From NCBI RefSeq assembly GCF_001570425.1, contig NZ_BCSX01000044.1, forward strand, positions 124,001 through 188,000: a stretch of 64,000 nucleotides of DNA, in the 5' to 3' direction. Position numbers and translations under genes: made by a program. This DNA comes from Mycolicibacterium brisbanense (lineage in GTDB: Bacteria; Actinomycetota; Actinomycetes; Mycobacteriales; Mycobacteriaceae). Positions 53,622 to 61,634 of this stretch are shown here, in pieces (position 1 is the stretch's first letter; each line of letters begins with the position of its first letter). The notes beneath the pieces were generated by a model, which ran no database searches, was not told the origin of the DNA, and was given only the letters and a program-made list of their open reading frames with translations.

Positions 53622-54754
53622 ACCGCTAATGCTGCCGGGTTCTGCCCTTGGCTCTCAACCGGAACCGCCGATTCGGACTCATTCTCGGAGCCTGCCGGTT
53701 GCGCCGGACGGCCCGTTTCCGCCCCGACCACGACCCAGCGGTGGATGTGGCGTTCGGCCTGCGCACCCTCGAAGCCGAGGTACACCCGCGACACCAGCAA
53801 GACGGTGGCCAGGGCCAGGAGATACCCGATGGCGACCGTCACGTTGTTGTCGGCGAGGTGCTGTGTGGTGTTGGCAAAGAACGTGACGACGACGGTGTTC
53901 ACCACCGACCACACCGCGATGATCGCGCTGAGCGCCCAGATGATCCACCACACCACGATGGGTCTCCTGAGCCGGGTCAGGCGGCCCTCCAGGGTCGCCA
54001 ACTCGAGCACGTATACGGGCGCGAACAGCACGTTGGGCCCCGGTATGAGCGACATCAGCCACAATTCCGCGGCGGAGCGTGGGTCGGTCTGCCCGCGCGC
54101 GGCGTAGGCCGCGGCCCGCCGCGCGATGAGCCACTTGACGAGGATCACCGCGGTGATGACGAGAATCACGAGCGCCACCAGGCTCGCCATCACGCCGAAG
54201 GCGACAGCCGCGTCGGCGATGAACGGATGCAGCAGCACGCTGCGGTTGATCAGCATGAGCCCGTAGCGCAGCACATGGGCGAACGCCGCGACCCCGAGCG
54301 CCACCATGGTGACGACGAGCATGGTGCGCATCGTTGCCGGCGACGGCGCTTCCCGTTCGCGGCCGTCTTCCTCGGCGGCGACGTCGAAGTGCTGTTGCAG
54401 TCCCCAGCGTGGGATGACGGGATAGCGCGGGGTCGGGCCCAGCGGGCCGCGCCGGATCCGGCGGCGGGGCGGGGCGCCCGGGCGCAGCGCGACCCAGCGG
54501 TAGCCGGGCGCCAACCGCGGTGTCCCCGGCTGCGGCGGACGTCCCGCGGGCGAGGGCGCGGGCTGCTGTGGCGGTCGCGGATGCGCCTGCGGCGCGGGTG
54601 GAGGCGGCGGTGCCGGCAGCGCGGCGCCGCCCTGCTGGGGCGACCACTGCGGCGCTGACGGCGCGAGCAGCGTGCCGCCACACCGCGGGCACCACGACCG
54701 TTGCCGGTCACGCACATTCCAGCGCGTTCCGCACTGCGAACACACCTGGATCAT
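53618..54754 (-). CDS. DUF4328 membrane protein with N-terminal zinc ribbon
   Basis: A 378-residue protein, homologous to M. tuberculosis Rv3843c. It starts MIQVCSQCGTRW with a CxxC...CxxC ribbon (Cys at 5, 8, 22 and 25). A Pro-rich stretch follows, then about six membrane segments (about residues 140-335), and a hydrophilic tail. The ATG at 54754 is followed by coupled glpQ1. Function unknown. The ribbon suggests zinc binding or an interaction surface. Confidence 0.85.
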   Translation of the reverse strand: MIQVCSQCGTRWNVRDRQRSWCPRCGGTLLAPSAPQWSPQQGGAALPAPPPPPAPQAHPRPPQQPAPSPAGRPPQPGTPRLAPGYRWVALRPGAPPRRRIRRGPLGPTPRYPVIPRWGLQQHFDVAAEEDGREREAPSPATMRTMLVVTMVALGVAAFAHVLRYGLMLINRSVLLHPFIADAAVAFGVMASLVALVILVITAVILVKWLIARRAAAYAARGQTDPRSAAELWLMSLIPGPNVLFAPVYVLELATLEGRLTRLRRPIVVWWIIWALSAIIAVWSVVNTVVVTFFANTTQHLADNNVTVAIGYLLALATVLLVSRVYLGFEGAQAERHIHRWVVVGAETGRPAQPAGSENESESAVPVESQGQNPAALAV

Positions 54755-54788
54755 CGGACCAGCCTAGCGACGTGGGCGCAGCGGTCGC

Positions 54789-55139
54789 TCACACGCTGCC
54801 GGGGCTGCCGTCGTCGGTGATGACGGGCCGACCCGCCCCCACCCAGGCCAGCATTCCGCCGTCCACGTTGGTCGGGGTGTATCCGTTGCGTGCGAGATAG
54901 TTGGCGACACGCAGCGAGCGGCCACCGGCGTGGCACACCACGAAAAGTTCGGCGTCCGGATCGATCTCGGCCATCCGGGCAGGCACATCGCCCATGGGGA
55001 TGTGCTGGGCCCCTTCTGCGTGGCCACGCTGCCACTCGTCGTCCTCGCGCACATCGAGCAGAACCACGCCGCCGCCGAAAACCGTCGGAACAGCGGCGAT
55101 ATCAGCCTGCGCGACCTCCACGTCGTCCATGCCGTCCAT
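54789..55139 (-). CDS. Single-domain rhodanese-like sulfurtransferase
   Basis: A 116-residue rhodanese. The active-site Cys is in VVCHAGGRS (about residue 75), with VVLLDVREDDEW (the conserved Asp-Arg) and HIPMGDVPARM upstream. It would transfer sulfane sulfur to a thiol acceptor; the partner is unknown. Three candidate ATGs (55166, 55139, 55130); 55139 (MDGMDDVEVAQ) leaves no long unstructured extension and is preferred. No operon partner is apparent. Confidence 0.85.
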   Translation of the reverse strand: MDGMDDVEVAQADIAAVPTVFGGGVVLLDVREDDEWQRGHAEGAQHIPMGDVPARMAEIDPDAELFVVCHAGGRSLRVANYLARNGYTPTNVDGGMLAWVGAGRPVITDDGSPGSV

Positions 55140-55204
55140 GCTTACACGCGGATACGTGCGACGCACCCACGACCCGGGTGTACCCCCGGTTTAGCAATTC
55201 GAAA

Positions 55205-55303
55205 CTATCCACAGTTTCCACAGGTCTATCCACAGGCCGACACCTGTGCCGGACCCGAACAACCGGGTTTAGCTGTGCACATGCTGATCAACAATGTGGA
55301 TAA
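55205..55303. other. Cluster of DnaA-box-like 9-mers
   Basis: Four matches or near-matches to TTATCCACA in 100 bp: CTATCCACA at 55205-55213 and 55226-55234, GTTTCCACA at 55214-55222, and TGTGGATAA at 55295-55303 (an exact box on the other strand). They lie in a 512-bp gene-poor spacer (55167-55679) between the rhodanese and sodA regions. No dnaA or dnaN gene is nearby. The rest of the spacer shows no convincing gene apart from the promoter and ORF listed next. Confidence 0.55.
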
Positions 55304-55581
55304 CCCTGTGTTCGTGTGGCAGTCGATCAACAGCCGCCCAGGGTTCGAGCGAATGATTTGTTCGGCCCAGCCCGGGTTGCGAACCGCCGCGCGATCAGAT
55401 GCCGCTTCGGGTTTCCGCCCGCGGTTGGAATCAGCCTGATTCATCGCCGAATTGCCGCCGCCGCGGCCACGCCGACCGCCCCGCTGTCCCACGCCTGCAA
55501 TCCTTTCCGATTGGCGGGCTGACCTGGCATACCTCACGAACCGGGTGGTGATCCGGGTTTGCCGTCCGCATCGGCCGATTT

Positions 55582-55608
55582 TTGCCTGACAGTTCCAGGG
55601 TCTATGAT
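55582..55608 (+). promoter_or_regulatory. Candidate promoter upstream of the 52-codon membrane ORF
   Basis: A TATGAT hexamer (55603-55608) fits a SigA-type -10. TTGCCT (55582-55587) is a possible -35 with a 15-nt spacer, shorter than usual. It lies about 70 nt upstream of the small ORF at 55680. Confidence 0.4.
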
Positions 55609-55679
55609 CGGCGTCACACCAGCTGTTGTGACAGAACTCACTGGGGGCAAACATTGATCGTGCAGGTCAGGAGCATCTG

Positions 55680-55838
55680 ATGGCGTCACATCCGATGGGG
55701 CCCGGGGGGGCCGTGCCGCATTCCGAGTGGCATACATCCGGCTACTTGCATACGCGCAATCAGCTGGTGTCGTTCGTTCGGGCCGGCGCCATCGCGCTGA
55801 TCCTGCTCGGCATCCTTGCGCTGATCGTCTGGATCTGA
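55680..55838 (+). CDS. Small single-pass membrane protein (52 residues)
   Basis: Reads MASHPMGPGG at the start and ends in a hydrophobic helix RAGAIALILLGILALIVWI. A CAGGAG ribosome site lies about 8 nt upstream of the ATG at 55680. It is followed 126 nt later by sodA on the same strand. The membrane helix, the ribosome site and high-GC codon use support a real gene. Too small for most gene callers. Function unknown. Confidence 0.65.
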   Translation: MASHPMGPGGAVPHSEWHTSGYLHTRNQLVSFVRAGAIALILLGILALIVWI

Positions 55839-55964
55839 CTTCCCAGCCATCAGGTATAGGTGTGGGGGGCACCACACGTCGTTGCCATGAACCTTGTGAT
55901 GAAGCAAGGTGGACGGCGATCTTGTGGACGCCTTACTTGATCGATCAACTGAGGAAGGAATCAC

Positions 55965-56588
55965 GTGGCTGAATACACTCTGCCCGACCTGGATTACGAC
56001 TACGGCGCGCTCGAGCCGCATATCTCCGGACAGATCAACGAGCTGCACCACAGCAAACATCACGCGGCCTACGTCAAGGGTGTCAACGACGCGGTCGCCA
56101 AGCTTGAGGAAGCCCGCGCCAACGGCGATCACGCCGCCATCTTCCTCAACGAGAAGAACCTGGCTTTCCACCTCGGCGGTCACGTCAACCACTCGATCTG
56201 GTGGAAGAACCTGTCGCCGAACGGTGGCGACAAGCCGACCGGCGACCTGGCCGCGGCCATCGACGACCAGTTCGGGTCGTTCGACAAGTTCCAGGCTCAG
56301 TTCACCGCGGCTGCCAACGGCCTGCAGGGCTCGGGCTGGGCGGTGCTGGGCTATGACAGCCTCGGCGACCGGCTGCTGACCTTCCAGCTCTACGACCAGC
56401 AGGCCAACGTGCCGCTCGGCATCATCCCGCTGCTGCAGGTGGACATGTGGGAGCACGCCTTCTACCTGCAGTACAAGAACGTCAAGGCCGACTACGTCAA
56501 GGCGTTCTGGAACGTCGTCAACTGGGAGGACGTCCAGAACCGGTACGCCGCCGCGACGTCGAAGGCCAACGGTCTGATCTTCGGCTGA
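55965..56588 (+). CDS. sodA: Superoxide dismutase (Fe/Mn family)
   Basis: A 207-residue dismutase from a GTG at 55965 preceded by GAGGAAGGAA. Metal ligands are in ELHHSKHHAAYV (His), HLGGHVNHSIWW (His) and DMWEHAFYLQY (Asp, His). Relatives in M. smegmatis use manganese, but the metal cannot be read from sequence alone. It has no signal peptide, although homologues in mycobacteria are released from cells. Followed by a strong hairpin. Confidence 0.96.
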   Translation: MAEYTLPDLDYDYGALEPHISGQINELHHSKHHAAYVKGVNDAVAKLEEARANGDHAAIFLNEKNLAFHLGGHVNHSIWWKNLSPNGGDKPTGDLAAAIDDQFGSFDKFQAQFTAAANGLQGSGWAVLGYDSLGDRLLTFQLYDQQANVPLGIIPLLQVDMWEHAFYLQYKNVKADYVKAFWNVVNWEDVQNRYAAATSKANGLIFG

Positions 56589-56628
56589 TCCGGTCGCATC
56601 CGATCCGAGGATCGATTCGATCTGCTCC

Positions 56629-56667
56629 AGAACGGGGCGTCGCGCAGTTTGCGCGACGCCCCGTTCT
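56629..56667 (+). terminator. sodA terminator hairpin
   Basis: A perfect 17-bp stem (56629-56645 with 56651-56667) around the loop AGTTT, starting 41 nt after the sodA stop. No T-tract follows. Confidence 0.8.
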
Positions 56668-56788
56668 CGTATTGAGACCTGGCCTACTCCGTTTCCGCTT
56701 GCACGACCCACGTACCTGTCGCATGCTGAAATGATCGAGTAGCGGACAGAAAGGTGCCGGCACCCAACTCCTATGTCCGGGAGGCGAA

Positions 56789-57322
56789 ATGGATTCGGGA
56801 TCTTCTCGGGCGATCGAGATCGCCCCGTTTCATTCCGGTGGGTCACTCAAGGGATTCGTCGTGTCCGGACGTTGGCCTGACACCACCAAGGAGTGGGCAC
56901 AGCTGCTCATCGTCACGGTGCGTATCGCGTCGGTGCCCGGATTGCTCTCCACCACAACGATTTTCGGGGTCCGCGAGGAACTTCCCGAGCAACCTCAGCC
57001 CGGCACGGTCGGGCTGGTGATTGCCGAAGGCCCCGTTGTCGGCGAGTCTGCGCTGCCGCCAGGCTATTTCGCCGATCATCAACCGCCTGCGCTGCTGATG
57101 CTGCATCCGCCTTCGGAGACCACGCCTTCGCTGCCCGAGTGCACGGGTGCCGCCTCGGGCTGCGTCCTGTTGCCCGGGCTGCCCTATCTGGGCCTCGATC
57201 ACCGCGCCGCATGGGTTGAGGCCGAAGCCGACGGCACCGTCACGTCGATGGTGAGCCGCGTCGGCGTCGACCCGATCAGCCATCCTGACACCGCGATCCT
57301 GGCGATGCTGCTCGCTGCATGA
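56789..57322 (+). CDS. Conserved protein, Rv3847-like
   Basis: A 177-residue protein from the ATG at 56789 (MDSGSSRAIE), with a GGGAGG site upstream. It looks soluble, with no signal peptide. Features include GGSLKGFVVSGRWPDTT and PGLPYLGLDHRAAW. It has the same length as the M. tuberculosis Rv3847 I recall. No recognised domain. It follows the sodA terminator, so it needs its own promoter in 56668-56788. Function unknown. Confidence 0.8.
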   Translation: MDSGSSRAIEIAPFHSGGSLKGFVVSGRWPDTTKEWAQLLIVTVRIASVPGLLSTTTIFGVREELPEQPQPGTVGLVIAEGPVVGESALPPGYFADHQPPALLMLHPPSETTPSLPECTGAASGCVLLPGLPYLGLDHRAAWVEAEADGTVTSMVSRVGVDPISHPDTAILAMLLAA

Positions 57323-57935
57323 TCGGGACACCCGTCCCAGTGCTCGGAAGGGTGGTTCTCGCTTGGGCAGAATCCGACGGGCCAATATCGATAGCAGGTC
57401 TAGCGAACCACGCATTGCAACGCTAGGGTATTGACGTCAACGAAGAGAGTAGCCCTCGATCGCCGGGTCGCCCGCCGACCGACCGCGATGTCAGCCCCCG
57501 TCGTCCGGTTCAGCAACGCGGGTCGCCCAGCGCTTCGAGCGGATGCCAGCGCCACCCGATTTCGTCGCCGGAATCCACCTGAGCCTCTCGTGGCTATCGA
57601 ATGACGCCTCCCCGAGAGGCTCTCGACAGCGCCGTCGGCCGCGCCCGTCGCGTGCTGCCCGCCAGCACCGCCGCGCGGCCGCACAGTGGTTGGCGCCCTC
57701 ATTCCAGCAAATGCGTGTTTTCGTGGTTTACACGGAGGCCCTAGTTGCCCACAGGAAACTGGGAGGCTCCTGTACGGAGACGTGCCAGCAGCTCACCACC
57801 CGCAATACAACGCAACCGTCACTATTTGCCTTGTCACGCGGTGCAATCCCGCCGTTCACCCGTGGCGAAGGCCCCGGTTTCCGCGGCCAAGGTGGTAAAA
57901 ACGGTAAGCTGGGTTAACTTTTACGCGGTTTGCAC
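57323..57935. other. Gene-poor spacer upstream of espR
   Basis: About 610 bp with no convincing coding sequence; the short open frames on either strand lack ribosome sites and recognisable domains. It contains a perfect 10-bp palindrome TTGACGTCAA (57431-57440). The last 240 bp, from about 57700, is less GC-rich than the flanks and probably belongs to the espR control region. A small RNA cannot be excluded. Confidence 0.5.
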
Positions 57936-57964
57936 TTGGTAGTTGACACAGTTCTCGCTACGAT
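57936..57964 (+). promoter_or_regulatory. espR promoter candidate
   Basis: TTGGTA (57936-57941) and TACGAT (57959-57964) are separated by exactly 17 nt, a good SigA-type pair. It lies 59 nt upstream of the espR ATG, whose ribosome site is GTGGAGG. Confidence 0.6.
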
Positions 57965-58022
57965 GGTCAGCAAATACGCCGCCTATTCGTTACCGCTCAA
58001 GATGCATGTGGAGGTCAATTCG

Positions 58023-58421
58023 ATGAGCAAGACGTTCGCCGCCCGTCTCAACCGGCTGTTCGACACGGTTTATCCCCCTGGGCGCGGACCCCACACATCG
58101 GCCGAGGTGATTGCTGCGCTGAAGTCCGAAGGCGTCACCATGTCGGCTCCGTACCTCTCGCAGCTTCGGTCGGGCAACCGCACCAACCCGTCAGTGGCCA
58201 CCATGGCCGCCCTTGCCAACTTCTTCCGCATCAAGCCGGCGTACTTCACCGACGACGAGTACTACGAGAAGCTCGACAAAGAACTGACCTGGCTCGCGAG
58301 CATGCGCGATGAAGGGGTTCGCCGTATCGCCGCCCGTACGGTCGGCCTTTCGGCGGAGGCTCAGCAGGACCTTGTACAGAAGGCCGAAGAGCTGCGCCGC
58401 CTCGAGCGCCTCGACGACTGA
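58023..58421 (+). CDS. espR: Nucleoid-associated regulator EspR
   Basis: A 132-residue DNA-binding protein, the same length as M. tuberculosis EspR, which activates the espACD locus and binds many distant sites as a dimer of dimers. The N-terminal helix-turn-helix of the XRE type (about residues 8-75) contains PHTSAEVIAALKSEG and MSAPYLSQLRSGNRTNPS as the recognition region. The C-terminal helical part (DEYYEKLDKELTWL to the end) mediates dimerisation. ATG at 58023 (MSKTFAARLN). Followed by an intrinsic terminator. Confidence 0.94.
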   Translation: MSKTFAARLNRLFDTVYPPGRGPHTSAEVIAALKSEGVTMSAPYLSQLRSGNRTNPSVATMAALANFFRIKPAYFTDDEYYEKLDKELTWLASMRDEGVRRIAARTVGLSAEAQQDLVQKAEELRRLERLDD

Positions 58422-58454
58422 TCGGGCGGCCTCCGGCCGATCATCTGAGACAGC

Positions 58455-58498
58455 ACCCAGACAAGCACCGGCGCTGCCGGTGCTTGTCTGGGTTTTTT
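58455..58498 (+). terminator. Classical intrinsic terminator after espR
   Basis: A perfect stem of 17 bp (58456-58472 with 58476-58492) closed by GCT, immediately followed by six T residues (58493-58498). Canonical T-tailed terminators are rare in mycobacteria. Confidence 0.9.
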
Positions 58499-58523
58499 CG
58501 GTTCAGGGCGTGGTGTGATCGCG

Positions 58524-59630
58524 TCAGCGACGGGACAGGTCTCGGTATTCACGCGCGATCGCCAGAATCCACTCGCGATCGGAGTACGACTCCGGCTGGC
58601 GCAGCCAGGTCAGCCCGGGAAAGGCCGACGCCGCGGCGGTGTCGCGGGTCTCGTAGATCCACTGCGCCACTGCGCGCGCCTGTTCGTCGGGAGTCACCGC
58701 ACCCGGGTCCGATGAGCGGTCAGAACCGCCGGCCTTGCCCTGCGGACCGACGGCCTCACGCTGGTGTGCTGCGGCAGTCGCCTCCAGGTACAGCGAGTCC
58801 GATATCAGCGACATGCGCTCGGCCACCCGGAACACCAGCGGGCCGCGCGGGCGAACACCGATGCCGACGTCGGGGTGCCTGTGCCCGAGTTCGGTGAGCA
58901 GCGGACCGATGACCCGCAGCTCCTGCCGGGCGCCGAACCAGTCCTCGACGCTCGGCAGCAGCGAGCCGGCAGCAACGACCACCATGGCGCAGCCCAGCAG
59001 GGTCGCGGCCGACCCGACACCGACCAGTTGTGTGTGCCCGACCGCCCGCAGTAGGAAGAACGCACTGGCTGCGACGATCAACGCGATGCCGAGGCTGAAC
59101 ACGAAGAGCGCCCGGCCGCGGCGGCTCCGGTTCGAATATCGCAGGCCCGCCCAGACCACGAGCGTGAGCGCCAGCAGGACATACAGCAACGGCAACAGCC
59201 AGGTGGTGGCGCTGCTGACCAGGTCCCGTTTGAGGTATTCCTCCGGCGCCATCTCAGGTTGCCGGGGCGACCGGAAGAACAGCACCAGGCTGACCACTGC
59301 GACAACCGTCGCCACACCGTATTGCGCCATGGCAAGGCGGCGGGTGATTGCCGGTGAGTGGTCCGAGGCCGCGGTCGTGATCATGACGCAACTACCTGCG
59401 GCGCAAGCGATCAGCGCGACCTGACTGAGCGCTACGGCGATGTTGGGTAGCCGCACGAGGGTGTCGATGAGCAGCGCCAGCGGCTGCCAGTTAAGCGCCG
59501 CGACCAGGCCGAGGCTGCCCAGCGCGACGATCATCGCCGCGCTCACCAGTGATTGCTTGTTGACCAGGGCCCACCCGATGCGCAGCCCAGTAGCCATGCC
59601 GAGCAACCCGGCGATCACCCAGATGATCAA
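58524..59630 (-). CDS. Polytopic membrane protein, DUF6545/MAB_1171c-like
   Basis: A 368-residue membrane protein with about seven segments in the first 230 residues, followed by a cytoplasmic C-terminal region (ELGHRHPDVGIGVRPRGP, DSLYLEATAAAHQREA). It resembles the MAB_1171c-type putative transporters that often pair with ImmA-like genes in actinobacteria. The TTG at 59630 overlaps the ImmA-like stop as TTGA with a GGAGAGG site, which supports this unusual start. Function unknown; the tail may interact with the protease. Confidence 0.75.
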   Translation of the reverse strand: MIIWVIAGLLGMATGLRIGWALVNKQSLVSAAMIVALGSLGLVAALNWQPLALLIDTLVRLPNIAVALSQVALIACAAGSCVMITTAASDHSPAITRRLAMAQYGVATVVAVVSLVLFFRSPRQPEMAPEEYLKRDLVSSATTWLLPLLYVLLALTLVVWAGLRYSNRSRRGRALFVFSLGIALIVAASAFFLLRAVGHTQLVGVGSAATLLGCAMVVVAAGSLLPSVEDWFGARQELRVIGPLLTELGHRHPDVGIGVRPRGPLVFRVAERMSLISDSLYLEATAAAHQREAVGPQGKAGGSDRSSDPGAVTPDEQARAVAQWIYETRDTAAASAFPGLTWLRQPESYSDREWILAIAREYRDLSRR

Positions 59631-60118
59631 CCAAACGCCTCTCCGAGGCGAACCTGCACGATCGACGACCGGTCGGACGGCAGCCGACCCAGCCGGTAGA
59701 GCAGCAATGCCGCGAAGTCCTCGGCCTCCTGCTCGATGTCCTCGCCGTTGGGGCCCATACATCCGGTCCGCTGGTTGAGCATGTAGGCGATCAGATCGGA
59801 GCTGGCCAGCTCGACCGATTCCTCGGCGGCCTCGACGATCGATATGCCCTCGTGCCCGAGCACCAGGTGCCCCAGCTCATGGGCCAGGGTCCGGTCCCAG
59901 GTCGGCAGTCCCTGCTGGATCAGGAACACGTCCCGGTCGCTGTACTGCCGCCATTGACCGCACACCCCGGGCGGAAGCTCTTCCATCGTCAACTCGATCG
60001 GTCGACCGCGATCCTCGCTGACCGCCGCGACCAGGCGAGTCAGGGTCACTTCACCGCGCCGCGGCGCGAGGTCGAGCACCGCGTTGACAGCGCGCGTGAC
60101 GGTGCGACTGGCTGACAT
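59627..60118 (-). CDS. ImmA/IrrE-type metallopeptidase
   Basis: A 163-residue protein with the zincin motif HELGHLVLGHE (about residues 80-90) and a downstream EQEAEDFAALLL helix supplying the third ligand. ImmA-like proteases cleave XRE-type repressors in other bacteria. The ATG at 60118 starts MSASRTVTRA. It is coupled to a membrane protein and lies on the opposite strand from espR, converging on it. Whether EspR is a substrate is untested. Confidence 0.88.
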   Translation of the reverse strand: MSASRTVTRAVNAVLDLAPRRGEVTLTRLVAAVSEDRGRPIELTMEELPPGVCGQWRQYSDRDVFLIQQGLPTWDRTLAHELGHLVLGHEGISIVEAAEESVELASSDLIAYMLNQRTGCMGPNGEDIEQEAEDFAALLLYRLGRLPSDRSSIVQVRLGEAFG

Positions 60119-60145
60119 ACCTCCCCCTTTCGACCGTTCGCCTCG

Positions 60146-61423
60146 TCAGTCGACGAACCGTGCGACGTTGGTCCGCACCGTGTGCCCGGCTCTGGCCTGC
60201 CGGTAGCCCACAATGCCCCCTGCCCCCGTCAGCGCCATGATCCCGACCGTCCCCGGCACAGCGAGCGCAGCCAGCTCCGTCGTCCCGGCCGTGCGCAGAT
60301 AGTCGGCGTAGCCCACGCGGTACGTCGCGGGGACCGCCGCATGGTCGTGGCCCGCGGCCGGAGGCGTCGGCACCGATGGTTGCACCTGCTTGAGGGTGGG
60401 CTGCGCCGACGGGTGCCGATCCGACGGCACGCCAGACCCGTCGCCACCGCCCGGGGCGCCGAGCGGCGCGACGACGGGCGGCACGACCAGCGGCGGCACC
60501 ACGATCGGGATCAGGACAGGCACCGCGGCAGCGGCCGCCAGGCCCGGTGGCGGCGCCACGACCGGTTCCGCGACCGCCGCGGCGGGCACCTCTTGTGGTG
60601 GCAGCTGCATCTCCGGTGGCACGGGACGGCTGAACGCCTGCGGCTGGCCGCCGCTGCCACCGCCGCCGCCACTGCCGATACCGATCGGCGGGATGCTGGC
60701 CCCGACCGAGCTGGACGTGGTGGTGGTTGTCGACGATGTGGTCCTCGTCGTGGTGGTCGTCGGCGAAGTCGTGGTCGTCGGCGGAGTCGTGGTCGTCGGC
60801 GGAGTCGTAGTCGTCGGCGGAGTCGTAGTCGTCAGCTGAGTCGTAGTCGTCAGCTGAGTCGTAGTCGTCAGCTGAGTCGTAGTCGTCAGCTGAGTCGTAG
60901 TCGTGAGCTTCGTACTCGTGGGCGCCGACGACTCCGTGGTCTCGGTCTCGGTTTCCGTCTTCGTCTCGGTATTCGTCGGTGACTGCTGGCCCGAGGTCGG
61001 GTCCGGAGTCCCCGACGAACCAGTCGGATCGCTTGTGCCGGAGGGTTTGCCCGTGTCGGAGGGCTTGCCCGTCGGTGAGGCTCCGCGGGTCTTGGTCGGG
61101 CTACCGGTCTTGGTGGGCTTGTCGGTGTTGGTCGCACCGGTCGGAGGCTTGGTGCCGCCGCCGGAGTCCTGTCCGCCCTGGCTGTCGCCCCCGCCGTTGG
61201 ATCCGCCGCTCGGCCCGCGCGGCTTGCCACCGTTATCGTTACCCTGCGCGTTGCCGCCCTGGTTCTGGCCGCCGCCGGAGGCGCCGGAAGTGCCCGATCC
61301 GCCACCGGAATCGCTCCCACTGTGGCTGGGATCGGCAAACGCCAGCGCACCGCCGAGACCGGCGATGAACAGGCCGGAAGTCACCATGACGGTCGAGGCG
61401 GCGACGCGCACCCGCGAACGCAC
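60146..61423 (-). CDS. Exported Thr-rich repeat surface protein
   Basis: A 425-residue low-complexity protein from a GTG at 61423 with a GGAAGGG site. A signal sequence (about residues 8-28) ends near AFADPS. The middle is Gly/Ser-rich, then Thr/Pro-rich with TTTTPP and TTTTQL hexapeptides, then Pro-rich. A C-terminal hydrophobic segment (TVGIMALTGAGGIVGY) followed by basic residues would anchor it in the membrane. Thr-rich domains of this kind are often glycosylated in mycobacteria. It precedes the ImmA-like gene by 27 nt. Function unknown. Confidence 0.78.
   Translation of the reverse strand: MRSRVRVAASTVMVTSGLFIAGLGGALAFADPSHSGSDSGGGSGTSGASGGGQNQGGNAQGNDNGGKPRGPSGGSNGGGDSQGGQDSGGGTKPPTGATNTDKPTKTGSPTKTRGASPTGKPSDTGKPSGTSDPTGSSGTPDPTSGQQSPTNTETKTETETETTESSAPTSTKLTTTTQLTTTTQLTTTTQLTTTTQLTTTTPPTTTTPPTTTTPPTTTTSPTTTTTRTTSSTTTTTSSSVGASIPPIGIGSGGGGGSGGQPQAFSRPVPPEMQLPPQEVPAAAVAEPVVAPPPGLAAAAAVPVLIPIVVPPLVVPPVVAPLGAPGGGDGSGVPSDRHPSAQPTLKQVQPSVPTPPAAGHDHAAVPATYRVGYADYLRTAGTTELAALAVPGTVGIMALTGAGGIVGYRQARAGHTVRTNVARFVD
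60768..60893 (-). repeat. Seven tandem 18-bp units in the Thr-rich protein gene
   Basis: Units of 18 bp run from 60768 to 60893 and encode three TTTTPP and four TTTTQL hexapeptides; a partial unit follows. The four TTTTQL units are identical at the DNA level, so the array is probably polymorphic. Confidence 0.85.
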
Positions 61424-61634
61424 TGTGTCACCACCCTTCCGCGCATCGCCCGACGAGTTTATGAAGCAGTGATAATTGTCGCACAGCAGGGCTAGCCGGT
61501 TTGCTAGCTGTGATGATTCCCCCACCGGTTCCCGGGGCGTGACGGCGGAGCAAATCCGCTGGACGATACTGTGGGTCAGCAGCAGTGCAGCGGTGACCGC
61601 TAATACTCGACGAGAAGACCCGGAGGCAGCCGGA

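Noticed and set aside
55205..55303. Possible origin of replication
   Set aside because: No dnaA, dnaN or other replication gene nearby and no AT-rich unwinding region; kept only as a DnaA-box cluster.
55226..55654. 142-codon minus-strand frame in the spacer before sodA
   Set aside because: No ribosome site and no domain; it runs through the DnaA-box cluster and the candidate promoter. The translation looks like noncoding sequence.
57543..57917. 124-codon plus-strand frame upstream of espR
   Set aside because: Weak codon pattern, no ribosome site, no domain, and several equally open overlapping frames.
57953..57964. TTGACA close to TACGAT as the espR -35/-10 pair
   Set aside because: The spacer would be 10 nt or less, too short for RNA polymerase; TTGGTA with a 17-nt spacer fits better.
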